Source: Pseudomonas sp. (GTDB taxonomy: Bacteria; Pseudomonadota; Gammaproteobacteria; Pseudomonadales; Pseudomonadaceae). From it: a stretch of 64,000 nt of DNA. Positions 9,990 to 20,305 of the stretch are shown piece after piece. The notes beneath the pieces were generated by a model that saw nothing but the letters and a program-made list of their open reading frames with translations, made no database searches and was not told where the DNA came from. The translations under genes and the position numbers were made by a program. Location: positions 1-64,000 of the forward strand of contig NZ_JAUXMX010000024.1 in assembly GCF_030683065.1 (NCBI RefSeq). Direction: 5' to 3'. The stretch's first letter is position 1, and every line of letters starts with the position of its first letter.

Positions 9990-11099
9990 TCAGACCAGGG
10001 TGGCCAGCGCACTGCGACTGAACGGCAGGATGTCCTGCTCGCGACCTTCGCGTACCTTGACGGCCCAATCCGGGTCGACCAGTAGCGCACGGCCCACGGC
10101 CACCAGATCGAACTCCTGATTGTTCAGGCGCTCCAGCAGGTTTTCCAGGCTGGCAGGCTCGGCTACTTTGTCGGTGTTGACCATGAACTGCAGGAACTCG
10201 CCGTCCAGGCCGACGCTGCCGACGGTGATGGTCGGTTTGCCGGTGAGCTTGCGCGTCCAGCCGGCCAGATTGAGGTCGGAACCTTCAAATTCCGGCTCCC
10301 AGAAGCGTCGGGTCGAGCAGTGAAAGATATCCACCCCAGCCTCGGACAGCGGCTTGAGGAAAGCGCCCAGCTCTTCCGGGGTTTGCACCAGACGGGCGCT
10401 GTAGTCCTGCTGCTTCCACTGCGAGAAGCGGAAGATGATCGGGAAGTCCGGGCCGACTGCGGCGCGCACGGCCTGGATCAGTTCGATGGCGAAGCGCGAA
10501 CGCTGGGCCAGGTCGCCGCCGTATTCGTCAGTACGCTGGTTGCTGCCTTCCCAGAAGAACTGGTCGACCAGGTAACCATGGGCGCCGTGGATTTCCACGC
10601 CGTCCATGCCGATGCGCTGGGCATCCTTGGCGGCCTGGGCGAAGGCTGCGATAACCTCCTGGATATCCTCGTGAGTCATGCCATGGACCACAACAACGTC
10701 ATCCTTGATCTTCTCGCTCGGGCCATAGCCCGGCACGCTGGCATCCGGCTCGGTGCCCAGCTTGCGCACATTACCCACGTGCCACAGCTGCGGAACGATC
10801 TTGCCGCCTTCGGCATGCACCGCCTCGACCACTTTCTGCCAGCCGGCCAGGGCATCTTCGCCGTAAAAACGCGGCACATTGGGGTAACCGTTTGCGGCCT
10901 TGTGGTCCACGGTGGTGCCTTCGGTGACGATCAGGCCAACGCCCGCTGCGGCACGGCGACGGTAATACTCAATGACCTTGCTATTGGGTACGCCGCCCGG
11001 CGAAAAGGAGCGGGTCATGGGCGCCATCACCACACGGGTTGGCAACTCCAGGGAACCGAGGCTGAAGGGTTGAAACAGCGCTTTTACCGGGTCGTTCAT
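9990..11099 (-). CDS. Old yellow enzyme family NADH:flavin oxidoreductase / alkene reductase
   Basis: LFQPFSLGSLELPTRVVMAPMTRSFSPGGVPN..., DGVEIHGAHGYLVDQFFWEGSNQRTDEYGGD. Confidence 0.92.
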   Translation of the reverse strand: MNDPVKALFQPFSLGSLELPTRVVMAPMTRSFSPGGVPNSKVIEYYRRRAAAGVGLIVTEGTTVDHKAANGYPNVPRFYGEDALAGWQKVVEAVHAEGGKIVPQLWHVGNVRKLGTEPDASVPGYGPSEKIKDDVVVVHGMTHEDIQEVIAAFAQAAKDAQRIGMDGVEIHGAHGYLVDQFFWEGSNQRTDEYGGDLAQRSRFAIELIQAVRAAVGPDFPIIFRFSQWKQQDYSARLVQTPEELGAFLKPLSEAGVDIFHCSTRRFWEPEFEGSDLNLAGWTRKLTGKPTITVGSVGLDGEFLQFMVNTDKVAEPASLENLLERLNNQEFDLVAVGRALLVDPDWAVKVREGREQDILPFSRSALATLV

Positions 11100-11119
11100 G
11101 ATCATTCCTCTAGCCGGCC

Positions 11120-11135
11120 ATATGACCGGTCGTCT
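11120..11135 (+). promoter_or_regulatory. Putative TetR operator upstream of the OYE gene
   Basis: atatgaccggtcgtct, identical 16-mer to 11761..11776, containing the palindrome gaccggtc. Confidence 0.6.
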
Positions 11136-11156
11136 ACTTGATAGATTTTTAAAAAA

Positions 11157-11750
11157 TCAGGGCTGCAGCAACAACCGTAAACGCTGCATGAAGTCTTCCA
11201 GCACGCGGGTATTGCTCGACACTTTCAGGCGGGTCAGAGCACCCTGCCAGGCGCTGGCAATAAAACTCGCAAGGTTGGCGCAATCTTCCTCGGCGGCCAG
11301 TTCACCGCTGCTTTGCATCTGCTCCAGACAAGCCTGCAGAATGTCTGCCGAGCGCTGCAAGATGGCGTCGACCTCGACACCGAGGCTCGGCGACAACTCG
11401 GCCATTTCGAAGCTCAGGCTGCCGATAAAGCAGTAGTACTCGCGTTTTTCCTGGCGCGTGAAATGCTCAACCAGCTCGCCGTAGTAATCGAGAATGCGCT
11501 GACATGGACTCAAGGCCGGGTTCGCCAGAGCCTGGGCATAACGCTGCAGTCGCGGCCCGTAGACCTGTTGCAGGGCCTGCAGGGCGAAGTCTTCCTTACT
11601 CGCGAAGTAATGGTAGAAAGAGCCCTTGGGCACACCGGCGGCCTGGACGATTTCCTGCACGCCAGCGCCGTGATAACCGCGACGGGCCATCACCTCGGCG
11701 CCTTTGGCGAGGATCAGGTCACGCTTATCGAATCGTTGGGTAACAGTCAT
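11157..11750 (-). CDS. TetR-family transcriptional regulator
   Basis: N-terminal HTH: RDLILAKGAEVMARRGYHGAGVQEIVQAAGVPKGSFYHYFASKEDFALQAL. Confidence 0.92.
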   Translation of the reverse strand: MTVTQRFDKRDLILAKGAEVMARRGYHGAGVQEIVQAAGVPKGSFYHYFASKEDFALQALQQVYGPRLQRYAQALANPALSPCQRILDYYGELVEHFTRQEKREYYCFIGSLSFEMAELSPSLGVEVDAILQRSADILQACLEQMQSSGELAAEEDCANLASFIASAWQGALTRLKVSSNTRVLEDFMQRLRLLLQP

Positions 11751-11760
11751 ACCAGCAAGG

Positions 11761-11776
11761 ATATGACCGGTCGTCT
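11761..11776 (+). promoter_or_regulatory. Putative TetR operator upstream of the tetR gene (autoregulation)
   Basis: atatgaccggtcgtct, identical to the site at 11120..11135. Confidence 0.6.
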
Positions 11777-11845
11777 CGCCCCGCCCAGCACTATAGGTTT
11801 GCGTGATGAGCGGCTACAACGAAGGAATGGAGAGGCAGTCCATAC

Positions 11846-12020
11846 AAGGTCTGCCGCATCGTAGGGGGGATGACGCTCTATCCATCCACCAATAGCGCTA
11901 GGGGATGACAAAGGCGTCAGCTACTCGCCCCGATCTACCCTACATCGCTCCCGTAGCCCGGATGCAATCCGGGAACCGTATCCGGCGCACGGTATTCCCC
12001 GGAATGCATCCGGGCTACGG
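11846..12020. repeat. Composite intergenic repeat, copy A (includes REP pair)
   Basis: aaggtctgccgcatcgtagggggg...ccaccaatagcgctaggggatg...aaaggcgtcagctac...cgtagcccggatgcaatccgggaa...; parallels 41163..41340. Confidence 0.7.
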
Positions 12021-12033
12021 GACTTGAGGCCTT

Positions 12034-12516
12034 TCAGCCCAAGGCTTTTTCGATGGCCTGGATCACTGCAGGGTCATCCGGCGCAGTCCGTGGCGAGAAA
12101 CGCGCCAGCACCCGGCCGTCCTGACCGACCAGGAATTTCTCGAAATTCCAGGTGATATCACCTGGAAATTCCGCCCCCTCACCGGCCAGCAGGCGGTACA
12201 GCGGATGACGATCAAGGCCATTGACCTCGATCTTGCTCCCCAAGGGGAAGCTCACCCCATAGTTGAGGCTGCAAAACTCGCGAATCGCCTCTTCGCTGTC
12301 AGGTTCTTGCTCGGCAAACTGGTTGCACGGCAAGCCAAGCACGGCAAACCCTTGCGCATGGTATTGCTGATAGAGTTTTTCCAGCCCAGCGTATTGCGGG
12401 GTCAGGCCACACTTGGAGGCGACGTTGACCACCAGTACAACCTGCCCGTTGAATGGTGCCAGCGGTAAATCCTGACCATCCAATGCACGCAGATTGAGGT
12501 CGTGAAAGGCACTCAT
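12034..12516 (-). CDS. Glutathione peroxidase
   Basis: VVLVVNVASKCGLTPQYAGLEKLYQQYHAQGFAVLGLPCNQFAEQEP, WNFEKFLVGQDG. Confidence 0.93.
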   Translation of the reverse strand: MSAFHDLNLRALDGQDLPLAPFNGQVVLVVNVASKCGLTPQYAGLEKLYQQYHAQGFAVLGLPCNQFAEQEPDSEEAIREFCSLNYGVSFPLGSKIEVNGLDRHPLYRLLAGEGAEFPGDITWNFEKFLVGQDGRVLARFSPRTAPDDPAVIQAIEKALG

Positions 12517-12560
12517 GACTAGCTCCTTGAAAACACTTCGAATGACCTGAAAAAGACAAA

Positions 12561-12585
12561 AAAGGCGCCTTCATGAAGGCGCCTT
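12561..12585 (-). terminator. Rho-independent terminator hairpin
   Basis: aaaggcgccttcatgaaggcgccttt with a T-run on the minus strand. Confidence 0.7.
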
Positions 12586-12845
12586 TGTTGTTTAACTCAG
12601 CTTAGCAGCCGACGGCACAGTTGCTACGACCACAAGTCGTTTTAAGCAAGCGGCCAAAACCTGATTCACAACATCGCGAGCTGGTGCCAGGCAAGGCAGG
12701 CAGCACGAGCTAACAGCTTGCCTGGTCGACGACGCGAGCCAGATTGACTCGCTTCATTCGCCCTGCGGGTCAGCTTTCGCCGTTGCTTGGCGTCGCCAGG
12801 TTGCAACGCAACATGGCCGACGCGCAGCAAGTCGTGAGCGGGTTC

Positions 12846-13331
12846 TCAGTGCTGGTGACCGCCTTCGCCATGCACGTGACCATGAGCCACTTCTTCGTCA
12901 CTGGCATCACGTATGTCAACCACTTTGACCTTGAAGCTTAGGCGCTGGCCGGCCAAGGGGTGGTTGCCGTCGACGATCACGTCGTCGCCTTCCAGCTCAC
13001 GAACGGTAACGATCTGCATGCTGCCGTCCGGGCCGGAGGCGTGAAACTGCATACCGACTTCCATTTCGTCGACGCCTTCAAACATGCTGCGGTTGAGCGT
13101 TGCGACCAGTTCGGCGCTGTACTCGCCGTAAGCGTCTTCCGGCTCGACTGTTACGTCCAGCTCGTCGCCAACTTGTTTGCCAAGCAGCGCTTTTTCCAGA
13201 CCAGCAATGATGTTGCCGGCACCGTGCAGATAAACCAGCGGCGCGCCGCCAGCGGAACTATCTATCACCTCACCGGCATCGTTGGTCAGGGTATAGTCGA
13301 TAGAGACAGCCTTATTGAGGGCGATCAGCAT
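12846..13331 (-). CDS. slyD: FKBP-type peptidyl-prolyl cis-trans isomerase (SlyD-like)
   Basis: MLIALNKAVSIDYTLTNDAGEVIDSS...GLEKALLGKQVGDELDVTVEPEDAYGEY and His-rich tail HGHVHGEGGHQH. Confidence 0.88.
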   Translation of the reverse strand: MLIALNKAVSIDYTLTNDAGEVIDSSAGGAPLVYLHGAGNIIAGLEKALLGKQVGDELDVTVEPEDAYGEYSAELVATLNRSMFEGVDEMEVGMQFHASGPDGSMQIVTVRELEGDDVIVDGNHPLAGQRLSFKVKVVDIRDASDEEVAHGHVHGEGGHQH

Positions 13332-13431
13332 GGGGCGAGACCTTCTGCGTAGAAATAAAGAACGGACAAGTTTAACCAAGGGTGCGCGCGAAAGCGAACC
13401 CAGTGCTGACCGACGGCAGGAGGTGTCCTTG

Positions 13432-13659
13432 GTGCGACTGATTGACTTTGGTCAGGACGCAGACGGCCATTGGCTGGCAATCTTGTCCTGTGGTCATACT
13501 CAACACCTACGCCATCAGCCGCCTTGGCAAAATCGCGCGTGGGTACTCGACGCCAAACAACGCAATATTCGCCTGGGCCAGCCGTTCGCATGCGGCTGGT
13601 GCACGGCAGCTGTCGCGTCCGACGCAGCCAACCCGAGCGACACAGACAAGGAACGGTAA
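13432..13659 (+). CDS. DUF3565 family protein
   Basis: VRLIDFGQDADGHWLAILSCGHTQHLRHQPPWQNRAWVLD; GTG start preceded by aggagg. Confidence 0.8.
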   Translation: MRLIDFGQDADGHWLAILSCGHTQHLRHQPPWQNRAWVLDAKQRNIRLGQPFACGWCTAAVASDAANPSDTDKER

Positions 13660-14847
<1,188 letters not shown>

Positions 14848-14866
14848 GCGCCCCACCGGAGACACC

Positions 14867-16960
14867 ATGCACACCTTCTTTATCTCGCCCACCGGCTTTG
14901 GCGTCGGCCTCACTTCCATCAGCCTCGGCCTGGTTGGTGGCCTGGAGCGCGCCGGCCTCAAGGTCGGCTTCTTCAAGCCGATCGCCCAGCCCCACCAGGG
15001 CGACGATGGCCCGGAACGCTCCAGCGAGCTGATTGCCCGCACCCACGGCCTGCACTCGCCAAAACCGCTGGCCCTGGCACACGTCGAGCGCATGCTCGGC
15101 GACGGTCAACTGGATGAACTGCTCGAAGAAATCATCAGCCTTTACCACCAGGCTGCCGCCGGCAAAGATGTGGTCATCGTCGAAGGCATGGTGCCCACTC
15201 GCCAGGCCAGTTATGCGGCGCGGGTCAACTTTCACCTGGCCAAGAGCCTGGATGCCGACGTGATTCTGGTCTCGGCACCGGAGCAGGAAAGCCTGAGCGA
15301 ACTGTGCGACCGGGTGGAAATCCAGGCGCAACTATTTGGCGGCCCGCGAGACCCGAAAGTGCTCGGCGTGATCATCAACAAGGTGCGCAGTGAAGATGGC
15401 ATCGAGGCTTTCTGCGAGCGGCTGATGGAGCATTCCCCGCTGCTCAAGAGCGAAGACTTCCGCCTGCTCGGCTGCATCCCCTGGCAGGACGAACTGAACG
15501 CCCCGCGCACCCGCGACATCGCCGACCTGCTCGGCGCGCGCGTGCTCAATGCCGGCGACTACGAGCAACGACGCATGCTCAGAATCATGCTCTGCGCCCG
15601 CGCCGTGGCCAACACCGTGCAACTGCTCAAGCCCGGCACGCTGGTGGTGACCCCCGGCGATCGTGACGACATCATCCTCGCCGCCAGCCTGGCGGCAATG
15701 AACGGCATGCCGCTGGCCGGCTTGCTGCTGTGCAGCGATTTTGTGCCCGACCCGCGGATCATGGAACTGTGCCGTGGCGCGCTGCAAAGCGGCCTGCCGG
15801 TCATGACGGTACGCACCGGCTCCTACGACACCGCCACCGACCTCAACCGGTTGAACAAGGAAATCCCGGTGGACGACAAGGAGCGCGCGCAGAAAGTCGC
15901 CGACTTCGTCGCCAGCCATGTCGACCACGACTGGCTGCGTACCCGTTGCGGCACCCCACGGGAATTGCGCCTGTCGCCCTCCGCGTTTCGCTATCAGTTG
16001 GTCCAGCGCGCCAAGGCCGCGGACAAACGCATCGTCCTGCCAGAAGGCAGCGAGCCACGCACCATCAAGGCGGCTGCCATCTGCCAGGCGCGCGGCATTG
16101 CTCGCTGCGTGCTGCTGGCCAAACCGGAAGAGGTGCATGCCGTGGCCCAGGCTCAGGGCATCGAGCTGCCGGCAGGGCTGGAAATCCTCGACCCGGACCT
16201 GATCCGCGAGCGCTATGTCGAATCCATGATCGAACTGCGCAAGGGCAAGGGCCTCAACGCACCAATGGCCCTGGCGCAACTGGAAGACAACGTGGTGCTC
16301 GGCACCATGATGCTGGCCCTGGACGAGGTCGACGGCCTGGTCTCCGGCGCCATCCACACCACCGCCAACACCATTCGCCCGGCCCTGCAGCTGATCAAGA
16401 CCGCACCGGGCTACAACCTGGTGTCCTCGGTGTTCTTCATGCTGCTACCTGACCAGGTACTGGTCTATGGCGACTGCGCGGTCAATCCAGACCCAACTGC
16501 AGCACAACTGGCGGAGATCGCCGTGCAAAGCGCCGCCTCGGCCACGGCCTTCGGCATCGAACCGCGGGTAGCGATGCTTAGCTACTCCACTGGCGACTCG
16601 GGCACCGGCGAAGAGGTCGAGAAAGTCCGCGAGGCCACCCGCCTGGCCAAGCTGATAAACCCGGACCTGTTGCTCGACGGCCCGCTGCAGTACGACGCCG
16701 CAGCGATCGAAAGCGTAGGCCGGCAGAAGGCGCCAAACAGCCCGGTAGCCGGCCGCGCCACGGTATTCGTGTTCCCCGACCTGAATACCGGCAACACCAC
16801 CTACAAGGCGGTGCAGCGCAGCGCCGACTGCATCAGCGTCGGTCCCATGCTGCAAGGCCTGCGCAAGCCGGTCAACGACCTGTCCCGCGGCGCGCTGGTC
16901 GACGACATCGTCTACACCATCGCCCTGACTGCCATCCAGGCAGCCGACTTGCCCAAGTAG
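14867..16960 (+). CDS. pta: Phosphate acetyltransferase (long form with N-terminal DRTGG/BioD-like domain)
   Basis: N-terminal MHTFFISPTGFGVGLTSISLGLVGGL; C-terminal PTA domain RIVLPEGSEPRTIKAAAICQARGIARCVLLAKPEEV ... MLSYSTGDSGTGEEVEKV. Confidence 0.96.
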   Translation: MHTFFISPTGFGVGLTSISLGLVGGLERAGLKVGFFKPIAQPHQGDDGPERSSELIARTHGLHSPKPLALAHVERMLGDGQLDELLEEIISLYHQAAAGKDVVIVEGMVPTRQASYAARVNFHLAKSLDADVILVSAPEQESLSELCDRVEIQAQLFGGPRDPKVLGVIINKVRSEDGIEAFCERLMEHSPLLKSEDFRLLGCIPWQDELNAPRTRDIADLLGARVLNAGDYEQRRMLRIMLCARAVANTVQLLKPGTLVVTPGDRDDIILAASLAAMNGMPLAGLLLCSDFVPDPRIMELCRGALQSGLPVMTVRTGSYDTATDLNRLNKEIPVDDKERAQKVADFVASHVDHDWLRTRCGTPRELRLSPSAFRYQLVQRAKAADKRIVLPEGSEPRTIKAAAICQARGIARCVLLAKPEEVHAVAQAQGIELPAGLEILDPDLIRERYVESMIELRKGKGLNAPMALAQLEDNVVLGTMMLALDEVDGLVSGAIHTTANTIRPALQLIKTAPGYNLVSSVFFMLLPDQVLVYGDCAVNPDPTAAQLAEIAVQSAASATAFGIEPRVAMLSYSTGDSGTGEEVEKVREATRLAKLINPDLLLDGPLQYDAAAIESVGRQKAPNSPVAGRATVFVFPDLNTGNTTYKAVQRSADCISVGPMLQGLRKPVNDLSRGALVDDIVYTIALTAIQAADLPK

Positions 16961-17099
16961 CCTGTCTCATTGAGCTGCGTCGCGTTGCGCCTCAGGCAAC
17001 GCGACCCGGTTTATCGCCTCGCAACCGTTAACGGGTTTCATCCAAAGCTTCGCGGACAAGTCCCCTCCCACAAGGTCACCGCACAACCTCGTAGGAGGG

Positions 17100-17264
17100 G
17101 CAATGCTGTTCACTTAAGCCAAGTGAGCAGCGTTTTTTGTAGCCCGGATGAAATCCGGGGGAAGTCTGGCGCTTGAAAATCGCTCCCGGATTGCATCCGG
17201 GCTACGGGTGGGTGCATGGCTACGACAGGCGCCCAGAGATGGCCGCTTAAGTGAACAGCATTGC
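17100..17264 (+). mobile_element. MITE-like non-autonomous element, copy 2 (~165 bp)
   Basis: gcaatgctgttcacttaag ... cttaagtgaacagcattgc TIRs; flanked by repeated cgtaggaggg and inserted into an outer cgcggacaagtcccctcc / ggaggggacttgtccgcg inverted repeat. Confidence 0.8.
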
Positions 17265-17498
17265 CGTAGGAGGGGACTTGTCCGCGACAGCAATCGCCGG
17301 CGCGCCGTCGTTCATGCACGCTTGCACCCCAGCCTGGATTTCAAGCCGCCTTCGCCCAAGCATGACCAGACGGTCAGCTCCAGCACTTGCAGTCCGGTGC
17401 TCAGGCGCTAACCTGTGCGCCGAACGACCCACGGTGGAGCACCCTGGGCTATAAACGATCCGGGGCAAATGCCCCCCTTTGCGGAGGCATTTGCCCCC

Positions 17499-18425
17499 AT
17501 GCTGCATTTTCTGCCCGCCGCCCTGCGCGGCCTGATTGGCGCAAGCCTGCTGGCCCTGAATACGCTGTTCTGGTGTTGGCCGCTGTTTTTCCTCGCCCTG
17601 CTCAAACTGCTGCTGCCGATACCCGCGCTACAGCGCCGGCTGCGCGACCTTATGCATGGAATTGCCGAGGCGTGGATTTCCAGCAACAAGTGCTGGATGG
17701 ACCTGCTTTCCCAGACCCGCTGGCACATCCAGGGCATCGAGCGTTTCGACAAACAGCACACCTACCTGGTGACGAGTAACCACCAGAGCTGGGTCGACAT
17801 TCTGGTGCTGCAATATCAACTCAACCGCCGCATGCCGCTGCTCAAGTTCTTCCTCAAGCAGGAATTGATCTGGGTGCCTGTCATCGGCCTGTGCTGGTGG
17901 GCGCTGGAGTTTCCCTTCATGAAGCGCTTCAGCAAGGAATACCTGGCCAAGCACCCGGAAAAGCGTGGCCAGGATCTAGCAACCACCCGCAAGGCCTGCG
18001 AGCGCTACAAAACTAACCCGGTGTCGGTCTTCAATTTCCTCGAAGGCACACGCTTCACCCCGGCCAAGCATGCCGCGCAGGGTTCGCCATTGCGCTACCT
18101 GCTCAAACCCAAGGCGGGCGGCATCGCGTTCGTGCTCGACGCCATGGGCGAACAACTGCACAGCATCGTCAACGTCACCATCCACTACCCGCAGGGCATC
18201 CCGGGCTTCTGGCAACTGCTCAGCGGCGAGATCGGCGAGGTTGTGGTGAACTTCAATGAATTGCCGATCCCGCAACAGTTCATCGGCCGCAACTATGATC
18301 AGGACGACGCCTACCGCCTCAGCTTTCAGCAATGGGTCAACCAGTTGTGGCAAGACAAGGACGCCGAGTTGGAGCGCCTGCATCAGCAGTACCCCGACCG
18401 TCGCACCAAGCCCCAGAGCCGGTAA
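17499..18425 (+). CDS. PlsC-like 1-acyl-glycerol-3-phosphate acyltransferase (YihG-like)
   Basis: TYLVTSNHQSWVDILVLQYQ (NHQSWVD variant of the HX4D motif), FNFLEGTRFTPAKH, IHYPQGIPGFW; alternative in-frame ATG at 17469. Confidence 0.88.
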   Translation: MLHFLPAALRGLIGASLLALNTLFWCWPLFFLALLKLLLPIPALQRRLRDLMHGIAEAWISSNKCWMDLLSQTRWHIQGIERFDKQHTYLVTSNHQSWVDILVLQYQLNRRMPLLKFFLKQELIWVPVIGLCWWALEFPFMKRFSKEYLAKHPEKRGQDLATTRKACERYKTNPVSVFNFLEGTRFTPAKHAAQGSPLRYLLKPKAGGIAFVLDAMGEQLHSIVNVTIHYPQGIPGFWQLLSGEIGEVVVNFNELPIPQQFIGRNYDQDDAYRLSFQQWVNQLWQDKDAELERLHQQYPDRRTKPQSR

Positions 18426-18490
18426 GGCATTACGAGAGCGCCGACACCGCTGGCACAACGTAAAAGGCTATGTAGCCGTTAGCTGTTGCA

Positions 18491-18534
18491 GCACAAAAAA
18501 AGGCCCCCTGCTGCAGGAGGCCTTTTTGTTGTGC
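18491..18534. terminator. Bidirectional rho-independent terminator
   Basis: gcacaaaaaaaggccccctgctgcaggaggcctttttgttgtgc, between convergent genes. Confidence 0.8.
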
Positions 18535-18556
18535 GTCACATCAGAACAACTGGCTA

Positions 18557-19213
18557 CTACAGCGGGCGCAGGTTGATCTCGACGCGGCGATTCTGCGCAC
18601 GGCCGGCTTCGCTGGCATTGCTGGCGATGGGCTGGTTCGGCCCGGCACCGTAGGAAGAAATCCGCGACTGCATTACGCCATTGGCGGACAGGTAGGAAGC
18701 GACGCTTTGCGCGCGGCGATTCGACAGGTTCTGGTTCAGCTCCAACGAGCCGGTGCTATCCGTGTGACCGACGATATCGATACCGTTCTTGTCAAATTCC
18801 TTGAATACCGTGACCAGGGAATTGAGGGTCGGGTAGAAGCCGCTGGAAATATCCGCCGAGTTGCTGGCGAAGGTGATATTGCCCGGCATGATCAATTTCA
18901 GGTCATCGCCGTTGCGCTGTACCTGCACGCCAGTACCTTGCAGGGTCTGACGCAGTTTGGCTTCCTGGGTGTCAACGTAGTAGCCATAACCACCACCGGC
19001 GGCACCACCCACTGCTGCGCCGATCAAGGCACCTTTGGCCCGGTCTTTCTTGCTCGACGTCGCCGCACCAATCACCGCACCGGTTACCGCGCCAACACCA
19101 CCGTAGATCCCGGCTTTACCGGCTTCACGTTCGCCAGTGTAGGGGTTGGTGGTGCAGCCAGCGAGGAAGGTAATGCCCACTGCTGCAAATGCCAGATTGC
19201 GCCATTTAGTCAT
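18557..19213 (-). CDS. OmpA-family lipoprotein (YiaD-like)
   Basis: Lipobox TFLAGC; OmpA-like C-terminus IDIVGHTDSTGSLELNQNLSNRRAQSVASYL...AGRAQNRRVEI. Confidence 0.92.
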   Translation of the reverse strand: MTKWRNLAFAAVGITFLAGCTTNPYTGEREAGKAGIYGGVGAVTGAVIGAATSSKKDRAKGALIGAAVGGAAGGGYGYYVDTQEAKLRQTLQGTGVQVQRNGDDLKLIMPGNITFASNSADISSGFYPTLNSLVTVFKEFDKNGIDIVGHTDSTGSLELNQNLSNRRAQSVASYLSANGVMQSRISSYGAGPNQPIASNASEAGRAQNRRVEINLRPL

Positions 19214-19326
19214 GCTTGTTCCTTTATTTTTTCGTGTTGTGACAGATCTTTATCCGGGTTTTCGAACCTGAATCAGACGTTAAGTTCCGATCCAGCTTAG
19301 CAATATCTGCCAGGAATATTTGCCAA

Positions 19327-19971
19327 TCATGCCCGCACGAATGGGTTCTCGCGCATTTCATCGCCCAGACGGGTGTCGTCGCCGTGGCCGGTGACGACCG
19401 TGGCGTCCTCGTCCAGGCGGTACAAGCGCTGCTTGATCGAACGCTCGATGGTCTTGTAGTCCCCACCCCACAAATCGGTGCGACCGATACCACGCTTGAA
19501 CAGGGTATCGCCGGCAATCAGCAGCTTGTCCTGGGGGAACCAGAAACTCATCGAACCCGGCGTATGCCCCGGCGTGTGCAGCGCGACCCCGCAACCGCAA
19601 TCCAACGCCTGATCATCGCTCAACCATTGATCCGGCGCCGGCACCGGCACATAGGGCACGCCGAACATGCTGCATTGCATCTCCAGATTGTCCCAGAGGA
19701 ACTGATCTTCCTTGTGCAGGTGCAGGGTCGCGCCGGTCTTCTCCTTCATCTGCCCGGAAGCGAGGAAGTGATCCAGATGGGCGTGGGTATGGATGATGCT
19801 CACCACCTTGAGGCCATGAGCCTCCAGGCGCGCCATGATCAACTCCGGATTGCCACCCGGATCGACCACAATCGCCTTCTTGGTCAGCGGGTCGCCGATG
19901 ATCGTGCAGTTGCACTGCAAAGGCCCGACAGGGAAGGTTTCGCGGATTAGCGCGGGTTGAGAGGCTTGCAT
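19327..19971 (-). CDS. Glyoxalase II-like MBL-fold hydrolase (YcbL-like)
   Basis: SIIHTHAHLDHFLASGQMKE, GHTPGSMSFWFPQDKLLIAGDTLFKRGIGRTDL; start at MQASQPALIRETF. Confidence 0.88.
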   Translation of the reverse strand: MQASQPALIRETFPVGPLQCNCTIIGDPLTKKAIVVDPGGNPELIMARLEAHGLKVVSIIHTHAHLDHFLASGQMKEKTGATLHLHKEDQFLWDNLEMQCSMFGVPYVPVPAPDQWLSDDQALDCGCGVALHTPGHTPGSMSFWFPQDKLLIAGDTLFKRGIGRTDLWGGDYKTIERSIKQRLYRLDEDATVVTGHGDDTRLGDEMRENPFVRA

Positions 19972-20305
19972 AGAGGCTCCACGAGGTTGAATGGCACAAT
20001 TTTGGCACGCTCGGCCTGAAAAATGCCAAGCAAGTAAGGCCCGATCAGCGGCATACCACAGCAGATGCAAAGGGTGACCCCAACAACCCCACGTATTCAA
20101 TAGCCCGACGACAATCCTTGAGCGTGCCCGCCCGGCGGCGACGACTGCCCAGCCGACCGAAGGAGCAAGACAAGAATCGAGAATGGTCGCCCCTGGGCAA
20201 GACGCCCCGCCCAATCAACGTCAAACAGGGTACATTTACGCCCATCGAGCACGATCAGCAGTGCCGGGATAGAGCGACATACCGGTTTTAAAGGGAATTG
20301 GAGTT

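Noticed and set aside
14867-15900. Separate BioD-like gene
   Set aside because: The N-terminal BioD/DRTGG-like region is in one frame with the PTA domain and is normal for long-form Pta.
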